From an uncultured Clostridia bacterium (GTDB lineage Bacteria; Bacillota; Clostridia; Christensenellales; Borkfalkiaceae), in assembly GCA_947631905.1 (NCBI GenBank), contig CANRND010000011.1, forward strand, positions 1-61,766: a stretch of DNA of 61,766 bases, read 5' to 3'. The position numbers and the translations under genes were made by a program. The notes beneath the pieces are model-generated. The model saw nothing but the letters and a program-made list of their open reading frames with translations, made no database searches and had not been told where the DNA came from. Shown in pieces: positions 40,385 through 48,817 of the stretch (the first letter of the stretch is position 1; each line of letters opens with the position of its first letter).

Positions 40385-41530
40385 TTACCACTCTCCCGCG
40401 ATCTCGCGGAAAGCGTCTCCGTAGGAGAATTTTTCGGCGGGTTCGGCGGCGAGCAACCTGCACCTGCCCGCCTCCACGCCGTCGCGGTAAAGAATGGCTT
40501 CCCCCACGTCCGCGCCCGCCGCAAGCGGCGCTTTCACGTGATCGGGGAGAAGAATTTCCGTCGTTGCGTCCACCTCTTCCCCACGTTTGCAGAAGAGCGC
40601 AAGGTCGCGGTCGGCGCACACGGAAATCTCTTTTTGCTTTCCGCCGCGCACCGCGAGTTTTATGTCGATCGGTTTGGCGGCCTCTACGATCTTACGGCTT
40701 TCAAATGCCGCAAAGGCGTAGTTGAAGAGGTTTTTCACGCTTTGAAAGCGCTTGTCCGAACTCTCTGCGCCGATGACGACGGAGATAAGGCGGGTATCCC
40801 CCCTCTTTGCGGTCGCCGCAAGGCAGAACCCCGCCTGGTTGGTGAACCCCGTCTTGCCGCCGTCGCAACCCTCATAGAAACGGATGAGCTTGTTGGTGTT
40901 GGTAATGGTCGTCGTCCGCCCGTCGGGGTGGGCAAAGTCTTCGAGCCACACTTTGGAAAATTCGAAATATTTCTTGTGGGAAAGAAGGGCGCGGAGCATG
41001 AGCGCAACGTCTTTGGCGCAGGAATATTGCGGCTCTTTGGGCAGACCCGTGCAGTTTGCAAACAGGGTGTTCTCCGCCCCAAGTTCCTTCGCGCGGGCGT
41101 TCATCTTTTCCACAAACAGGCTTTCGCTGCCCGCGATCCGCTCCGCCATCGCCACGCAGGAATCGTTCGCGGAACACACGGCGATCGTCTTCATAAGTTC
41201 TTCCGCGCGGTAGGAAAGCCCGCTTCCGAGGAACACCTGCGAGCCGCCCATGCCCGCCGCGCTGTCGCTCACGGAGATCTCCTCGTCGTAGGAAAGATTG
41301 CCGCTGTCCACCGCTTCGAAGCTCAAAAGCAAGGTCATGATCTTGCACATGCTCGCAATGGGCAGACGCTCCGTCTCGTTGACGGAGTAGGCGCATACGC
41401 CGCTTGCATAGTCGCACAGATAGGCGGATTTACAACTTGTAAGCTCCTCCGCCTGTGCGGTTTCTTTGTCCATACTCATCGGCGCAAGGGCAAAAGCCGC
41501 CGCGAGCGCCGCCAAAATCAACTTTTTCAT
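40385..41530 (-). CDS. dacF: D-alanyl-D-alanine carboxypeptidase (DacF/PBP5 family)
   Basis: Second exported DD-carboxypeptidase of the window. 381 residues: a signal peptide (1-28), S60 and K63 in SMCKI, the SxN motif as SAN (120-122), KTG in GGKTGFT, and a C-terminal beta-sandwich domain (about 280-375). Position near spoIIM and spoIVB matches sporulation dacF loci of Clostridia, so a role in cortex or septal peptidoglycan is likely. 39 bp after spoIIM. Confidence 0.9.
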   Translation of the reverse strand: MKKLILAALAAAFALAPMSMDKETAQAEELTSCKSAYLCDYASGVCAYSVNETERLPIASMCKIMTLLLSFEAVDSGNLSYDEEISVSDSAAGMGGSQVFLGSGLSYRAEELMKTIAVCSANDSCVAMAERIAGSESLFVEKMNARAKELGAENTLFANCTGLPKEPQYSCAKDVALMLRALLSHKKYFEFSKVWLEDFAHPDGRTTTITNTNKLIRFYEGCDGGKTGFTNQAGFCLAATAKRGDTRLISVVIGAESSDKRFQSVKNLFNYAFAAFESRKIVEAAKPIDIKLAVRGGKQKEISVCADRDLALFCKRGEEVDATTEILLPDHVKAPLAAGADVGEAILYRDGVEAGRCRLLAAEPAEKFSYGDAFREIAGEW

Positions 41531-41569
41531 ACCGGCAGTTTGCGCGGTTTTTGAAAAAATATGATACTT

Positions 41570-42169
41570 TCAGAGCAGATTTCCCATCGGGTGAAAGAGC
41601 GCAAGAAGTAAAAGCATTTCCACAAGACAGATGAGGGCGATGAGAGCGAGAAAAAAGAGAAGATCGGCAAGCAATTCTTTGAAGTCACCCGCGCAAAACG
41701 TAAAGGAGAATGCGCGGCAGAGCGATACTCCCGCCGCAAGCAGGAGCGCGGCGTCGATGAGTAGATGAATGGGCAGATAGAGCGCAATAGCGACCACTGC
41801 GCCCGGGAACGCGTAAACCGAGAAAAGCACGGCGAGCGTTCCGCCGAACGTGTAGGAGCGGTAAAAAAGGACGACGGCGGGAAGAGGCAGAGCCGCTGGG
41901 TGCAGTCCCCCCGCCAAAACAAGAACGAGCAGCAGCGCGTTCCCCGCCGTCCGTTCCAAAAAGATGAGAAAGACGTTTTGGTCGGAATAGCACACGCGGT
42001 CGAGGTATCTGTCGCACAATTTCAGGTGGTAGTCGTAAAATGCGGGCGTTTTAATAAATACTATGCCACACATAGTACTACACAAAAGTGCCAAAATCAA
42101 AAAGATCATCCACCATTTCCGCGAAAAAGCGCGCGAAATGCAGCTTTGGAAGAAAAAAAGAGGGGTCAT
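41570..42169 (-). CDS. Probable stage II sporulation protein M (SpoIIM-like)
   Basis: 199-residue membrane protein with four or five hydrophobic segments and an N-terminal basic stretch (SRAFSRKWW). SpoIIM works with SpoIID and SpoIIP in peptidoglycan hydrolysis during engulfment. Sequence similarity alone is modest; the call leans on length, topology and the spoIVB-dacF neighbourhood. Residues about 29-36 (LCSTMCGIV) are encoded by a palindromic repeat. The first codons (ATG ACC CCT CTT TTT) overlap the 3' arm and T run of the spoIVB terminator, so the true start may lie further in. Confidence 0.55.
   Translation of the reverse strand: MTPLFFFQSCISRAFSRKWWMIFLILALLCSTMCGIVFIKTPAFYDYHLKLCDRYLDRVCYSDQNVFLIFLERTAGNALLLVLVLAGGLHPAALPLPAVVLFYRSYTFGGTLAVLFSVYAFPGAVVAIALYLPIHLLIDAALLLAAGVSLCRAFSFTFCAGDFKELLADLLFFLALIALICLVEMLLLLALFHPMGNLL
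42059..42087 (+). repeat. Palindromic repeat copy R7 (inside the SpoIIM-like gene)
   Basis: TATGCCACACATA (42062-42074) and CATAGTACTACA (42071-42082), then CAAAA. Antisense to the gene; read as C-S-T-M-C-G-I-V. Confidence 0.7.
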
Positions 42170-42189
42170 ACCCCATTGTATGCCCCTCT
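42151..42189 (-). terminator. spoIVB terminator overlapping the spoIIM start
   Basis: On the minus strand GAGGGGCATAC pairs with GTATGACCCCTC, followed by TTTTTTT. The 3' arm contains the predicted ATG of the SpoIIM-like gene. Confidence 0.7.
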
Positions 42190-42200
42190 CCTGCCGTTCT

Positions 42201-43211
42201 TTACTCCCCTATCATTTTTTCGATGCCGATGCCGTAGCCTCTCGTCGGATCGTTGATGAACACGTGCGTGACTGCGCCGATGAGTTTTCCGTTCTGGACG
42301 ATCGGACTGCCGCTCATGCCCTGCACGATGCCGCCCGTCTCCTCGATGAGCTTTTCGTCCGTCACTTTGATGACGAAATTTTTATTTTCCCTGTTTCCCT
42401 CGTCCACTTTCGCAATGGCGATCTCATACGCCTGCGGGCAAGTGCCGTCGATCGTGGAATAGATCACCGCCTTGCCGATGGTCGCTTCGGCAAGCGGGGC
42501 GACGTCGATCGTCGTACAGCGGGAATAGTCGTAATTTTCGAATTTTCCGTACAGCCCCGTAGAACAAACTTTTTCCGCGCGGGCGATCGCCTTGTCATTG
42601 AGGAACAGGCCGCGAAGCTCCCCCGCTTTCCCCCGCGTCCCCTTGTTGACGCCTACGATACTGCAAAGGTAGACTTTGGAATCGGAGATTTCGAGCAGGT
42701 TGTTCCCCTCGTCGGCAACTTTATGCCCGAGCGCGCCGAACCGTCCCGTCTCTTTGTCGATGAAAGTCACCGTACCGATCCCCGATAAGGTGTCGCGGAT
42801 CAGAACGCCGATCTTGTATTTTCCGCTTTTTTTCTCTTTGGCGGGCAGGACGCGCACCTCCGCGCATTCCCCGTTCCGTTTTACGGTGAGGGTCACTTCC
42901 TTGCCCTCGCAACGCGCGAGCGCGTCGTTGAGGTCTTTGATCGTCTTGATCTTTACGCCGTCCGCCGCGCAGATACAGTCGCCCGCTTTGAGGCCCGCCT
43001 CTTCCGCAGGACGGCGCATGCCGTCCTCGGCGTTGACTTCGCTCAGATCGATGATCTCCGCGCCGCCCGCGCCCAGCATGAAGCCCGCCGTCATGCCGCC
43101 CAAATAATATTTTCCGCCTGCCGCGTCTGCCGTGATCCCCGCCTGTTGCCCGAAAAAGATACAACAGAGCGCGACCGAAAGCGCGGCGATATAAAATTTC
43201 AGCTTACGCAA
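42201..43211 (-). CDS. spoIVB: SpoIVB serine peptidase
   Basis: Forespore-secreted S55 protease that triggers pro-sigma-K processing. 336 residues, shorter than the roughly 426 of B. subtilis. An N-terminal membrane helix, a PDZ domain (about 70-125, GLKAGDCICAADGVKIKT) and the peptidase domain with histidine in GALGHKVAD and serine in GMSGSPIV. The start is TTG, set by GGAGG 7 bp upstream and the lack of an ATG in reach. A 12-bp inverted repeat includes this start. The spo0A gene that usually follows is absent. Confidence 0.92.
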   Translation of the reverse strand: MRKLKFYIAALSVALCCIFFGQQAGITADAAGGKYYLGGMTAGFMLGAGGAEIIDLSEVNAEDGMRRPAEEAGLKAGDCICAADGVKIKTIKDLNDALARCEGKEVTLTVKRNGECAEVRVLPAKEKKSGKYKIGVLIRDTLSGIGTVTFIDKETGRFGALGHKVADEGNNLLEISDSKVYLCSIVGVNKGTRGKAGELRGLFLNDKAIARAEKVCSTGLYGKFENYDYSRCTTIDVAPLAEATIGKAVIYSTIDGTCPQAYEIAIAKVDEGNRENKNFVIKVTDEKLIEETGGIVQGMSGSPIVQNGKLIGAVTHVFINDPTRGYGIGIEKMIGE

Positions 43212-43267
43212 TGGTTTCCTCCGAATGTCCGCCGTTGAGACTTAACAGAGCTAATTTGCGTAAGCTG
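43200..43267. promoter_or_regulatory. 12-bp inverted repeat around the spoIVB start
   Basis: CAGCTTACGCAA (43200-43211) and TTGCGTAAGCTG (43256-43267) are perfect complements; one arm contains the TTG start codon. In a transcript entering from upstream, the start would be base-paired and the GGAGG placed in the loop. It could instead be an operator. Confidence 0.5.
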
Positions 43268-43281
43268 TTTGTTTTCTATGC
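43252..43281 (-). promoter_or_regulatory. Candidate sigma-G/F-type promoter of spoIVB
   Basis: Minus-strand GCATA (43281-43277), an 18-bp spacer and CAAATTA (43258-43252), resembling the sigma-G pattern GHATR-N17/18-CATNNTA. B. subtilis spoIVB is expressed from sigma-F and sigma-G in the forespore. Confidence 0.35.
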
Positions 43282-43315
43282 GCTTGAAGTTTTCCTCTTA
43301 TTGGGGAAATGCCCT

Positions 43316-44989
43316 TTATCTGCGGAGTTTTTTCCCTTCTTCGAGCAGGGCGTCGGCATGGCTCAGAGATAGCTCGCTCTCCTCGCCCGACAGGAGCCGC
43401 GCAAGTTCTTTTCTTCGCGCCTCTTCGCCGAGTGCATAAACGCGGGTGTAGGTCTTATCCCCCTCTTCGGTCTTTTCAATGAGGAATTGCTTGTCCGCGG
43501 CCGCGGCGATCTGTGCGAGGTGCGAAACGGCGATGATCTGCGTATTTTTGGAGATCGCGGCAAACTTTTCCGCAACGACTTTGGCGGTTTTTCCGCCGAT
43601 ACCCGCGTCGATCTCATCGAAAAGATAGGTGCCGATGCCGTTTACCGACGAAAGCTGGGCTTTGACCGCAAGCATGAAGCGGCTCATTTCGCCGCCCGAG
43701 ATGATCTTGCCGAGTTCTTTGGGCGGCTCGCCCGCGTTGGCGGAGAACAGGAACCGCACGCTTCCCAACCCCTCGCCCGTCGCTTTGGGAACGTCCGCTC
43801 TTGTATATTCTCCAAATTCTACCTCAAAGCGCGCGGAGGCGATGTTGAGCGTTTTCAGCTCGTTCACCACGCGCGCCTCAAATTCCGCGGCACCCCTCTT
43901 GCGCGCGTCTGTGAGCGCGACGCAGGCGGCGTAGAGCAGGTCGTCCGTTTTCGCAAGCTCTTTCGTCAGTTTTTCGTATTGCGCGCCGCTGTTTTCAAGC
44001 AGGTCCCGCTCCTCTTTGGCGCGGCCGAGAAATTGCACGATCTCCCCGACCGAACCGCCGTACTTCTTTTTTAAGGTCCTGATTTCGTCGATACGGTTTT
44101 CCACCCGCGTAAGTTCGGCCTCGTCTATGTCGAGCTCTTCCGCGAGAGCTTCCAGCTCGCTCCCGAGGTCGGAAAGTTCTGCAAGCGCGTTCTCCAATCT
44201 GTCGCCGATGTCGCCGTAATCGCCGTATCGGGCGATCGAACGGAGCGCGCGGAGAGCGGTGTTCGCGGCGTCCGTCGCGCCGCCGTCCGCGTCGAGACAT
44301 TCCCGCGCGGTGTTCAGTCCGCCGAGAATCTTTTCCGCATTCTGGTATTTGGTGCGAAAGGATAAAAGCTCTTCTTCCTCCCCCTCTTTAAGCCCCGCTT
44401 GCTCGATCTCCCCGATCTGGAAGCGAAGAATATCGAGACGGCGCGAGCGTTCGCTTTCGTCGCCGCCGAGAAGAGAGAGCGAGCCGAGCAGTTCTTTGCG
44501 GCGTGCAAGCAGTTCGCCAACTTTCGCCTTTTCCGCGTCTGTTTCCGCGATGCGGTCGAGCAGGCGGAGCTGGTTGCTCTCTTTGAGCAAAAAGAAATGC
44601 TCGCTCTGCCCGTGAACGTCCACGAGCCGCGAGGTGAGCTTTCTTAGCATGGTTGCGGAAACGGTGCAACCGTTCACTTTTGCGCTGCTTTTCCCGTCCG
44701 CAGTCAATTTTCGGGAGAGAATGAGGGTATCGTCCGGCTCGACGTCGAGTTCGGAAAGAATTTCGTCGAGTTCCCCGTCCGCCGTAAATTCCGCGCGCAC
44801 CGAACACTCGGTCTGCCCCGAGCGGATCATGCCCTTGTCCGCCTTTGCCCCGAGGACGAAATCGATCGAGTCGAGGATCACCGACTTGCCCGCCCCTGTC
44901 TCGCCGGAGAGAACGTTGAGTCCTTCGGAAAATTCGAGATCGGCGCGGTCGATGAGCGCCATATTTCGTATAGAGAGACTGATCAGCAT
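43316..44989 (-). CDS. recN: DNA repair protein RecN
   Basis: SMC-like ATPase that acts early in double-strand-break repair. 557 residues. Walker A GETGAGKSVILDSIDF lies at about residues 30-45; two coiled-coil arms span about 150-340; the signature ISGGEMSRFMLAVKAQL and Walker B TYLFDEIDAGIGG complete the ATP site. It lies 18 bp after argR in the argR-recN-spoIVB order conserved in Firmicutes. No LexA box was noticed in the short spacer. Confidence 0.95.
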   Translation of the reverse strand: MLISLSIRNMALIDRADLEFSEGLNVLSGETGAGKSVILDSIDFVLGAKADKGMIRSGQTECSVRAEFTADGELDEILSELDVEPDDTLILSRKLTADGKSSAKVNGCTVSATMLRKLTSRLVDVHGQSEHFFLLKESNQLRLLDRIAETDAEKAKVGELLARRKELLGSLSLLGGDESERSRRLDILRFQIGEIEQAGLKEGEEEELLSFRTKYQNAEKILGGLNTARECLDADGGATDAANTALRALRSIARYGDYGDIGDRLENALAELSDLGSELEALAEELDIDEAELTRVENRIDEIRTLKKKYGGSVGEIVQFLGRAKEERDLLENSGAQYEKLTKELAKTDDLLYAACVALTDARKRGAAEFEARVVNELKTLNIASARFEVEFGEYTRADVPKATGEGLGSVRFLFSANAGEPPKELGKIISGGEMSRFMLAVKAQLSSVNGIGTYLFDEIDAGIGGKTAKVVAEKFAAISKNTQIIAVSHLAQIAAAADKQFLIEKTEEGDKTYTRVYALGEEARRKELARLLSGEESELSLSHADALLEEGKKLRR

Positions 44990-45007
44990 TTACGCTTTTA
45001 TGCCTTT

Positions 45008-45463
45008 TTATGCCTTTGCGATGCGTGTGAGCCGCTCCATCACTTCCTGTGCGGCTTCGGGGGTCTTGCAGACGGTGAACACGGTGTCGTCGCCCGCAAT
45101 GCTGCCGACAACTTCTTCATAATTGAGACGGTCGACCACAACGCCCGCATTTGCGCCGTTGCCGTTCATGGTCTTGATAACAACCATGTTTCCGACCGCT
45201 TGGATGGATTCGAGACAGGCCTGGAAGAGCGCGCGCATTTTGTCGGAGAGTTCCCCTTCGCTCTTACTGATCGCGGCGTAGCGGTAGCGCTTTTTCGTCC
45301 CCGCGACTTTGAAGAGCCTGAGTTCCCGCACGTCGCGCGAGACAGTCGCCTGCGTGACGTTAAAATGCGCGTCTGCAAGTTCTTTGCAGAGTTCTTCCTG
45401 CGTTTCGATCTCTTTTTCCTCGATCAGTTCGAGGATCTTGGTGTGCCTTGCGTTTCTCAACAT
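45008..45463 (-). CDS. argR: Arginine repressor
   Basis: Arginine-responsive transcriptional regulator, normally hexameric. 151 residues: an N-terminal winged helix (RHTKILELIEEKEIETQEEL) and a C-terminal oligomerisation/arginine-binding domain ending GDDTVFTVCKTPEAAQEVM. AGGGAG precedes the ATG. The classical position before recN. No arginine biosynthesis genes are in the window. Confidence 0.93.
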   Translation of the reverse strand: MLRNARHTKILELIEEKEIETQEELCKELADAHFNVTQATVSRDVRELRLFKVAGTKKRYRYAAISKSEGELSDKMRALFQACLESIQAVGNMVVIKTMNGNGANAGVVVDRLNYEEVVGSIAGDDTVFTVCKTPEAAQEVMERLTRIAKA

Positions 45464-45490
45464 GATTTTCTCCCTTATGATTGCAGTTCG

Positions 45491-46276
45491 TTAATTTATT
45501 TTTTCCGTCAGATGGCGGAAGAAGTCCTGTTTTCCCTTTGCGAGAAAGGTAGCGTGCCGCGATGATTTTTTGACGGCGACAGTATCTCCGCGGCCGAGTT
45601 TGCCCAAAAATTCCCCGTCCCCGTGTACGATCACGCCGTCGGGGAAAGCGAACGTCAGCTCGCTCTTATCCGAAAGCACGATGGGACGGCTCCTGAGCGA
45701 AAAGGCGTTTACGGGGGTGAGAATGAACGCGCCGCATTCGGGCGTGAGGATGCTTCCCCCTGCCGACAGGGAATAGGCCGTGGACCCTGTGGGGGTGGCG
45801 AGGATCAGCCCGTCAGCGGTAAATTCTCCCGCGGGGCTGCCGTCGATGTCCACGCGGACGCGGATCACGCCGTCCTCCGCTTCGGGAGCGATCCCGCGCA
45901 TGAACGCAATCTCGTTGAGACAGTGGAAGGTATTCCCGCAGACCGTCGCTTCGAGCATGGCGCGTTCGACTCGGTTGCAGTTTTCGCTGAGGACGAGCGC
46001 CGCGGCTTGCTCTTCTTCCCCCCTGCCGAACTCGGTGAGAAAGCCGATCGAGCCGTAATTTACGCCCACGAGGGGGATGCCGAGCAAAGACGCCCTGCGC
46101 GCGGCGCGGAGCATTGCGCCGTCGCCGCCGAGGACAATGAGGCGGTCCGCTTCCCCGATCTTCTCCGCCTCCGTAAAGGTCTGCACAAAAGCGCCCGCAG
46201 CGCGCAGTTGCGCTTCGAGCGACTTTATCTCTTCGGGAGGGACTTTCTTTTCGTGGTAGTAGATACCGATCCTCAT
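45491..46276 (-). CDS. nadK: NAD kinase
   Basis: Phosphorylates NAD+ to NADP+. 261 residues, typical. The ATP site motif LGGDGAMLRAA lies at about 49-59, followed by GVNYGSIGFLTEF and the NAD-binding TPTGSTAYSLSAGG. The ATG at 46276 is chosen; a GTG two codons earlier is possible. A terminator-like hairpin separates it from tlyA, so it may be partly uncoupled from the upstream operon. Confidence 0.94.
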   Translation of the reverse strand: MRIGIYYHEKKVPPEEIKSLEAQLRAAGAFVQTFTEAEKIGEADRLIVLGGDGAMLRAARRASLLGIPLVGVNYGSIGFLTEFGRGEEEQAAALVLSENCNRVERAMLEATVCGNTFHCLNEIAFMRGIAPEAEDGVIRVRVDIDGSPAGEFTADGLILATPTGSTAYSLSAGGSILTPECGAFILTPVNAFSLRSRPIVLSDKSELTFAFPDGVIVHGDGEFLGKLGRGDTVAVKKSSRHATFLAKGKQDFFRHLTEKIN

Positions 46277-46328
46277 ATGCACCGTGTTATATTATAACGT
46301 ATATATGAATAAAATCAAGAGGTTTTGC

Positions 46329-46357
46329 AAAAAAAATCGGATTTTTGTTCCGATTAT
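46329..46357 (-). terminator. Terminator at the end of tlyA
   Basis: On the minus strand AATCGGA pairs with TCCGATT, followed by a T run. The tlyA stop codon is in the 5' arm, so termination competes with the final ribosome. Confidence 0.75.
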
Positions 46358-47115
46358 TTTATAAGCGCGAGCGGCTCCAAAAATTTTTCTTTGCCGATGG
46401 CCGCGCCGCCCCGTTTGAGCCAAACGACATATTCGACGTTCTTTTTCGGGCGGATCGGGGCGTTCGTGAGCGCAAGGGGGGAAAGCGGCAGCGTAAGGCA
46501 GAAATCGTAGAAATCGCCGAGAAGCCGCCTGTGTTGCTTGGGCGGGCAGACCCCGTTTTTGGACAGCCCCTTTCCCCCGCTTTCGAATTGCGGCTTGAAG
46601 AGGACGAGCGCGTCCCCGCCGTCGGGCAAGAGCGCGGCCGCGGCGGGCAGGATGAGACGGAGCGAAATAAAACTGAGGTCGCAGACGACGCCGTCGAGCG
46701 GGCATGGAAAATCTTCCCCTTTCAGATAGCGGGCGTTGGTGTTGTCCATGACGGTCACGCGCGGATCGGCGCGGAGGGACGCGGCGAGCTGGCTCTCTCC
46801 CACATCCACGCAAAACACCCTTTTTGCCCCGCGTTGCAAAAGACAGTCGGTAAACCCGCCCGTGCTTGCGCCGAGATCGGCAAACGTCTTGCCGCTGACG
46901 GACAGGGAAAACACGTCCAATCCGCGGGCAAGTTTATAGCCGCCGTTGGAAACGTACTCCTCTTCCCGCGGAAGAAAGGTGAACAGATCGCCCTCCTTAA
47001 TCTCGTCGTCGGGAGAAACGGGCCTGTCCCCGCGCAGGACGAGACCCCCTTTCAAAGCCTCCGCGGCTTTGGTGCGCGAGCCGAATTTCGGCGCAAAGAA
47101 TTTATCGGCCCGCAT
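46354..47115 (-). CDS. tlyA: TlyA-family rRNA 2'-O-methyltransferase
   Basis: S4 RNA-binding domain (residues 1-60, MRADKFFAPKFGSRTKAAEA) fused to an FtsJ-type SAM methyltransferase with FADLGASTGGFTDCLLQRGA and VVCDLSFISLRLI. 253 residues. Family members methylate 16S and 23S rRNA; some were first described as haemolysins. It overlaps dxs by 14 bp and keeps the conserved dxs-tlyA order. Confidence 0.93.
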   Translation of the reverse strand: MRADKFFAPKFGSRTKAAEALKGGLVLRGDRPVSPDDEIKEGDLFTFLPREEEYVSNGGYKLARGLDVFSLSVSGKTFADLGASTGGFTDCLLQRGAKRVFCVDVGESQLAASLRADPRVTVMDNTNARYLKGEDFPCPLDGVVCDLSFISLRLILPAAAALLPDGGDALVLFKPQFESGGKGLSKNGVCPPKQHRRLLGDFYDFCLTLPLSPLALTNAPIRPKKNVEYVVWLKRGGAAIGKEKFLEPLALIK

Positions 47116-48814
47116 AGGCGCTTCGCACCGCCTCCAAAATTTGTTCGGGATCGAGCCCGAACTCGGACATCAATCCGCGCGGTTCGCCATGCGGCAGGAA
47201 ACGGTCGTCAAAACCGAAGTTCAGCACCCGCTTTTCTATGCCGTGCATGCGGTAAAAGCGCGCCACGGCGTCCCCGAGACCCGAAATCAGCGCGTTATCT
47301 TCGAGGGTGACGACGGTGCTTTGTGGCAAGGACAAAAGAAGTTCTTCGTCGAGCGGCCTTAAAAAGCGTGCGTTGACGATCGTAAAATCCATGCCCTCGC
47401 AAAGCGCGCGGTTCTGCACTTCCCGCGCGAGATTCAGGCAGCGTTCGCCCGCCGCAAGCACTACTATGTCAGACATAGTACTATGTAAAACCTCAAATTT
47501 CCCCATTTCGAGTTCGGGAATTTCCCCCTCAGAGCCTTCGCGGGGGTAACGGATGGCGAGCGGCCCGCGGAAATCGGCACTGAGGCGCAACATGGCGCGC
47601 AGTTCTCCGATGTCTTTGGGAACGGCGACGGTTAGGTTGGGGATAAAGGAGAGAAAGCTCAGATCGAACACGCCCTGGTGGGTCTCCCCGTCCGCGCCCG
47701 AAACGCCCGCGCGGTCGATGCACAGCGTCACGGGCAAGTTCTGCGCGCAGATGTCGTGAATGATCTCGTCGAACGCGCGCTCCAAAAAGGTGGAAAAGAT
47801 CGCGTAGTAGGGTTTCATGCCTGCCGCCGCCATAGAGGCGCACAGCACCGAGGCATGTTCCTCACAGATACCCACGTCGAACGCGCGCTCGGGGAACCGG
47901 TCGAAAAACGGGCGCAGTCCCAAATTGTCGGTCATTGCGGCGGTCACCGCCACGATCTCGGGGCGGGCCGTTGCCAAAGCGCAAAGTTCTTCTCCGAGCG
48001 CCTCGTTGTATTCCTTTTGTTTTTCCTTGGGACTTATTCCGTGCGTTTCCACAGGGGCGCTCTCGCAGAAAGCGTATCCCTGCCCTTTTTTGGTGGAGAC
48101 ATGCAAAAGCACGCTCCCCTTTCTGAGTTGCTTTTTGGCTTCTTCGAGCGCGGGAAGAAGCTCGGAAAGGTCGTTCCCGTTCACCACGCCGCGGTAGGAA
48201 AGCCCGAAACGCTCGAAAACACGAACGTCTTCGAGCGGCGGTTCCCCTTTCATTTCTCCGAGCAATTCGTGCATCCCGCCGACGGTGGGCGAAATGGACA
48301 TGCCGTTGTCGTTGAGAACGATGAGGACGCGGCTATGCAGGATCTTGATGCTGTTCAACGCCTCGTAGACGAGTCCGTTGTTGAAAGAACCGTCCCCCAC
48401 AAGGGCGATGACTTCATAGTCTTCCCCTTTCAGGTCGCGCGCTTTGGCAAAGCCGAGCGCCGCGGAGACCGCCGTACCCGCGTGTCCCGTGTCGTAGCAG
48501 TCGTACTCGCTCTCGCTCCGTTTGGGAAAACCCGAGATCCCGCCCCGCTTGCGCAGGGTGTGGAACGCGCCCGCCCGCCCCGAGAGCAGTTTGTGGGCAT
48601 AGCACTGATGTCCCACGTCGAAGATGAGCTTATCGCGCGGGAAATCGAATACGCGGTGCAGGGCAATGGTAAGTTCCACCGTGCCGAGGTTGGAAGAAAG
48701 GTGTCCGCCGCAGACGGACACGGTACGGAAGATCTCCTCCCGCAGGTCGCTGCAATATGCCTTTAATTGTTCGAGGGAAGCCGCTTTCAGCTCCCCGCCC
48801 GTGATCTGTTTCAT
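47102..48814 (-). CDS. dxs: 1-deoxy-D-xylulose-5-phosphate synthase
   Basis: Thiamine-diphosphate enzyme that starts the MEP isoprenoid pathway. 570 residues, slightly short. GDGSFNNGLVYEALN is the ThDP/Mg motif near residue 140. The transketolase pyrimidine domain has VGICEEHASVLCASMAA, and the C-terminal domain VTLEDNALISGLGDAV. Residues about 443-451 (LHSTMSDIV) fall in the inter-domain region and are encoded by a palindromic repeat copy. It lies 3 bp after ispA. Confidence 0.94.
   Translation of the reverse strand: MKQITGGELKAASLEQLKAYCSDLREEIFRTVSVCGGHLSSNLGTVELTIALHRVFDFPRDKLIFDVGHQCYAHKLLSGRAGAFHTLRKRGGISGFPKRSESEYDCYDTGHAGTAVSAALGFAKARDLKGEDYEVIALVGDGSFNNGLVYEALNSIKILHSRVLIVLNDNGMSISPTVGGMHELLGEMKGEPPLEDVRVFERFGLSYRGVVNGNDLSELLPALEEAKKQLRKGSVLLHVSTKKGQGYAFCESAPVETHGISPKEKQKEYNEALGEELCALATARPEIVAVTAAMTDNLGLRPFFDRFPERAFDVGICEEHASVLCASMAAAGMKPYYAIFSTFLERAFDEIIHDICAQNLPVTLCIDRAGVSGADGETHQGVFDLSFLSFIPNLTVAVPKDIGELRAMLRLSADFRGPLAIRYPREGSEGEIPELEMGKFEVLHSTMSDIVVLAAGERCLNLAREVQNRALCEGMDFTIVNARFLRPLDEELLLSLPQSTVVTLEDNALISGLGDAVARFYRMHGIEKRVLNFGFDDRFLPHGEPRGLMSEFGLDPEQILEAVRSAYAGR
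47461..47490 (+). repeat. Palindromic repeat copy R2 (inside dxs)
   Basis: Contains TATGTCAGACATA (47465-47477) overlapping CATAGTACTATG (47474-47485), then TAAAA. Antisense to dxs; read as L-H-S-T-M-S-D-I-V. Confidence 0.8.
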
Positions 48815-48817
48815 ATT

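Noticed and set aside
38937-40424. 495-codon plus-strand open frame opposite lysA
   Set aside because: Shadow of lysA that crosses the lysA terminator and promoter; no protein family features.
40385-41530. DacF considered inactive because its SxN motif is SAN and its SxxK is SMCK
   Set aside because: The catalytic Ser, Lys, Asn and KTG are all present; the variable positions tolerate these residues.
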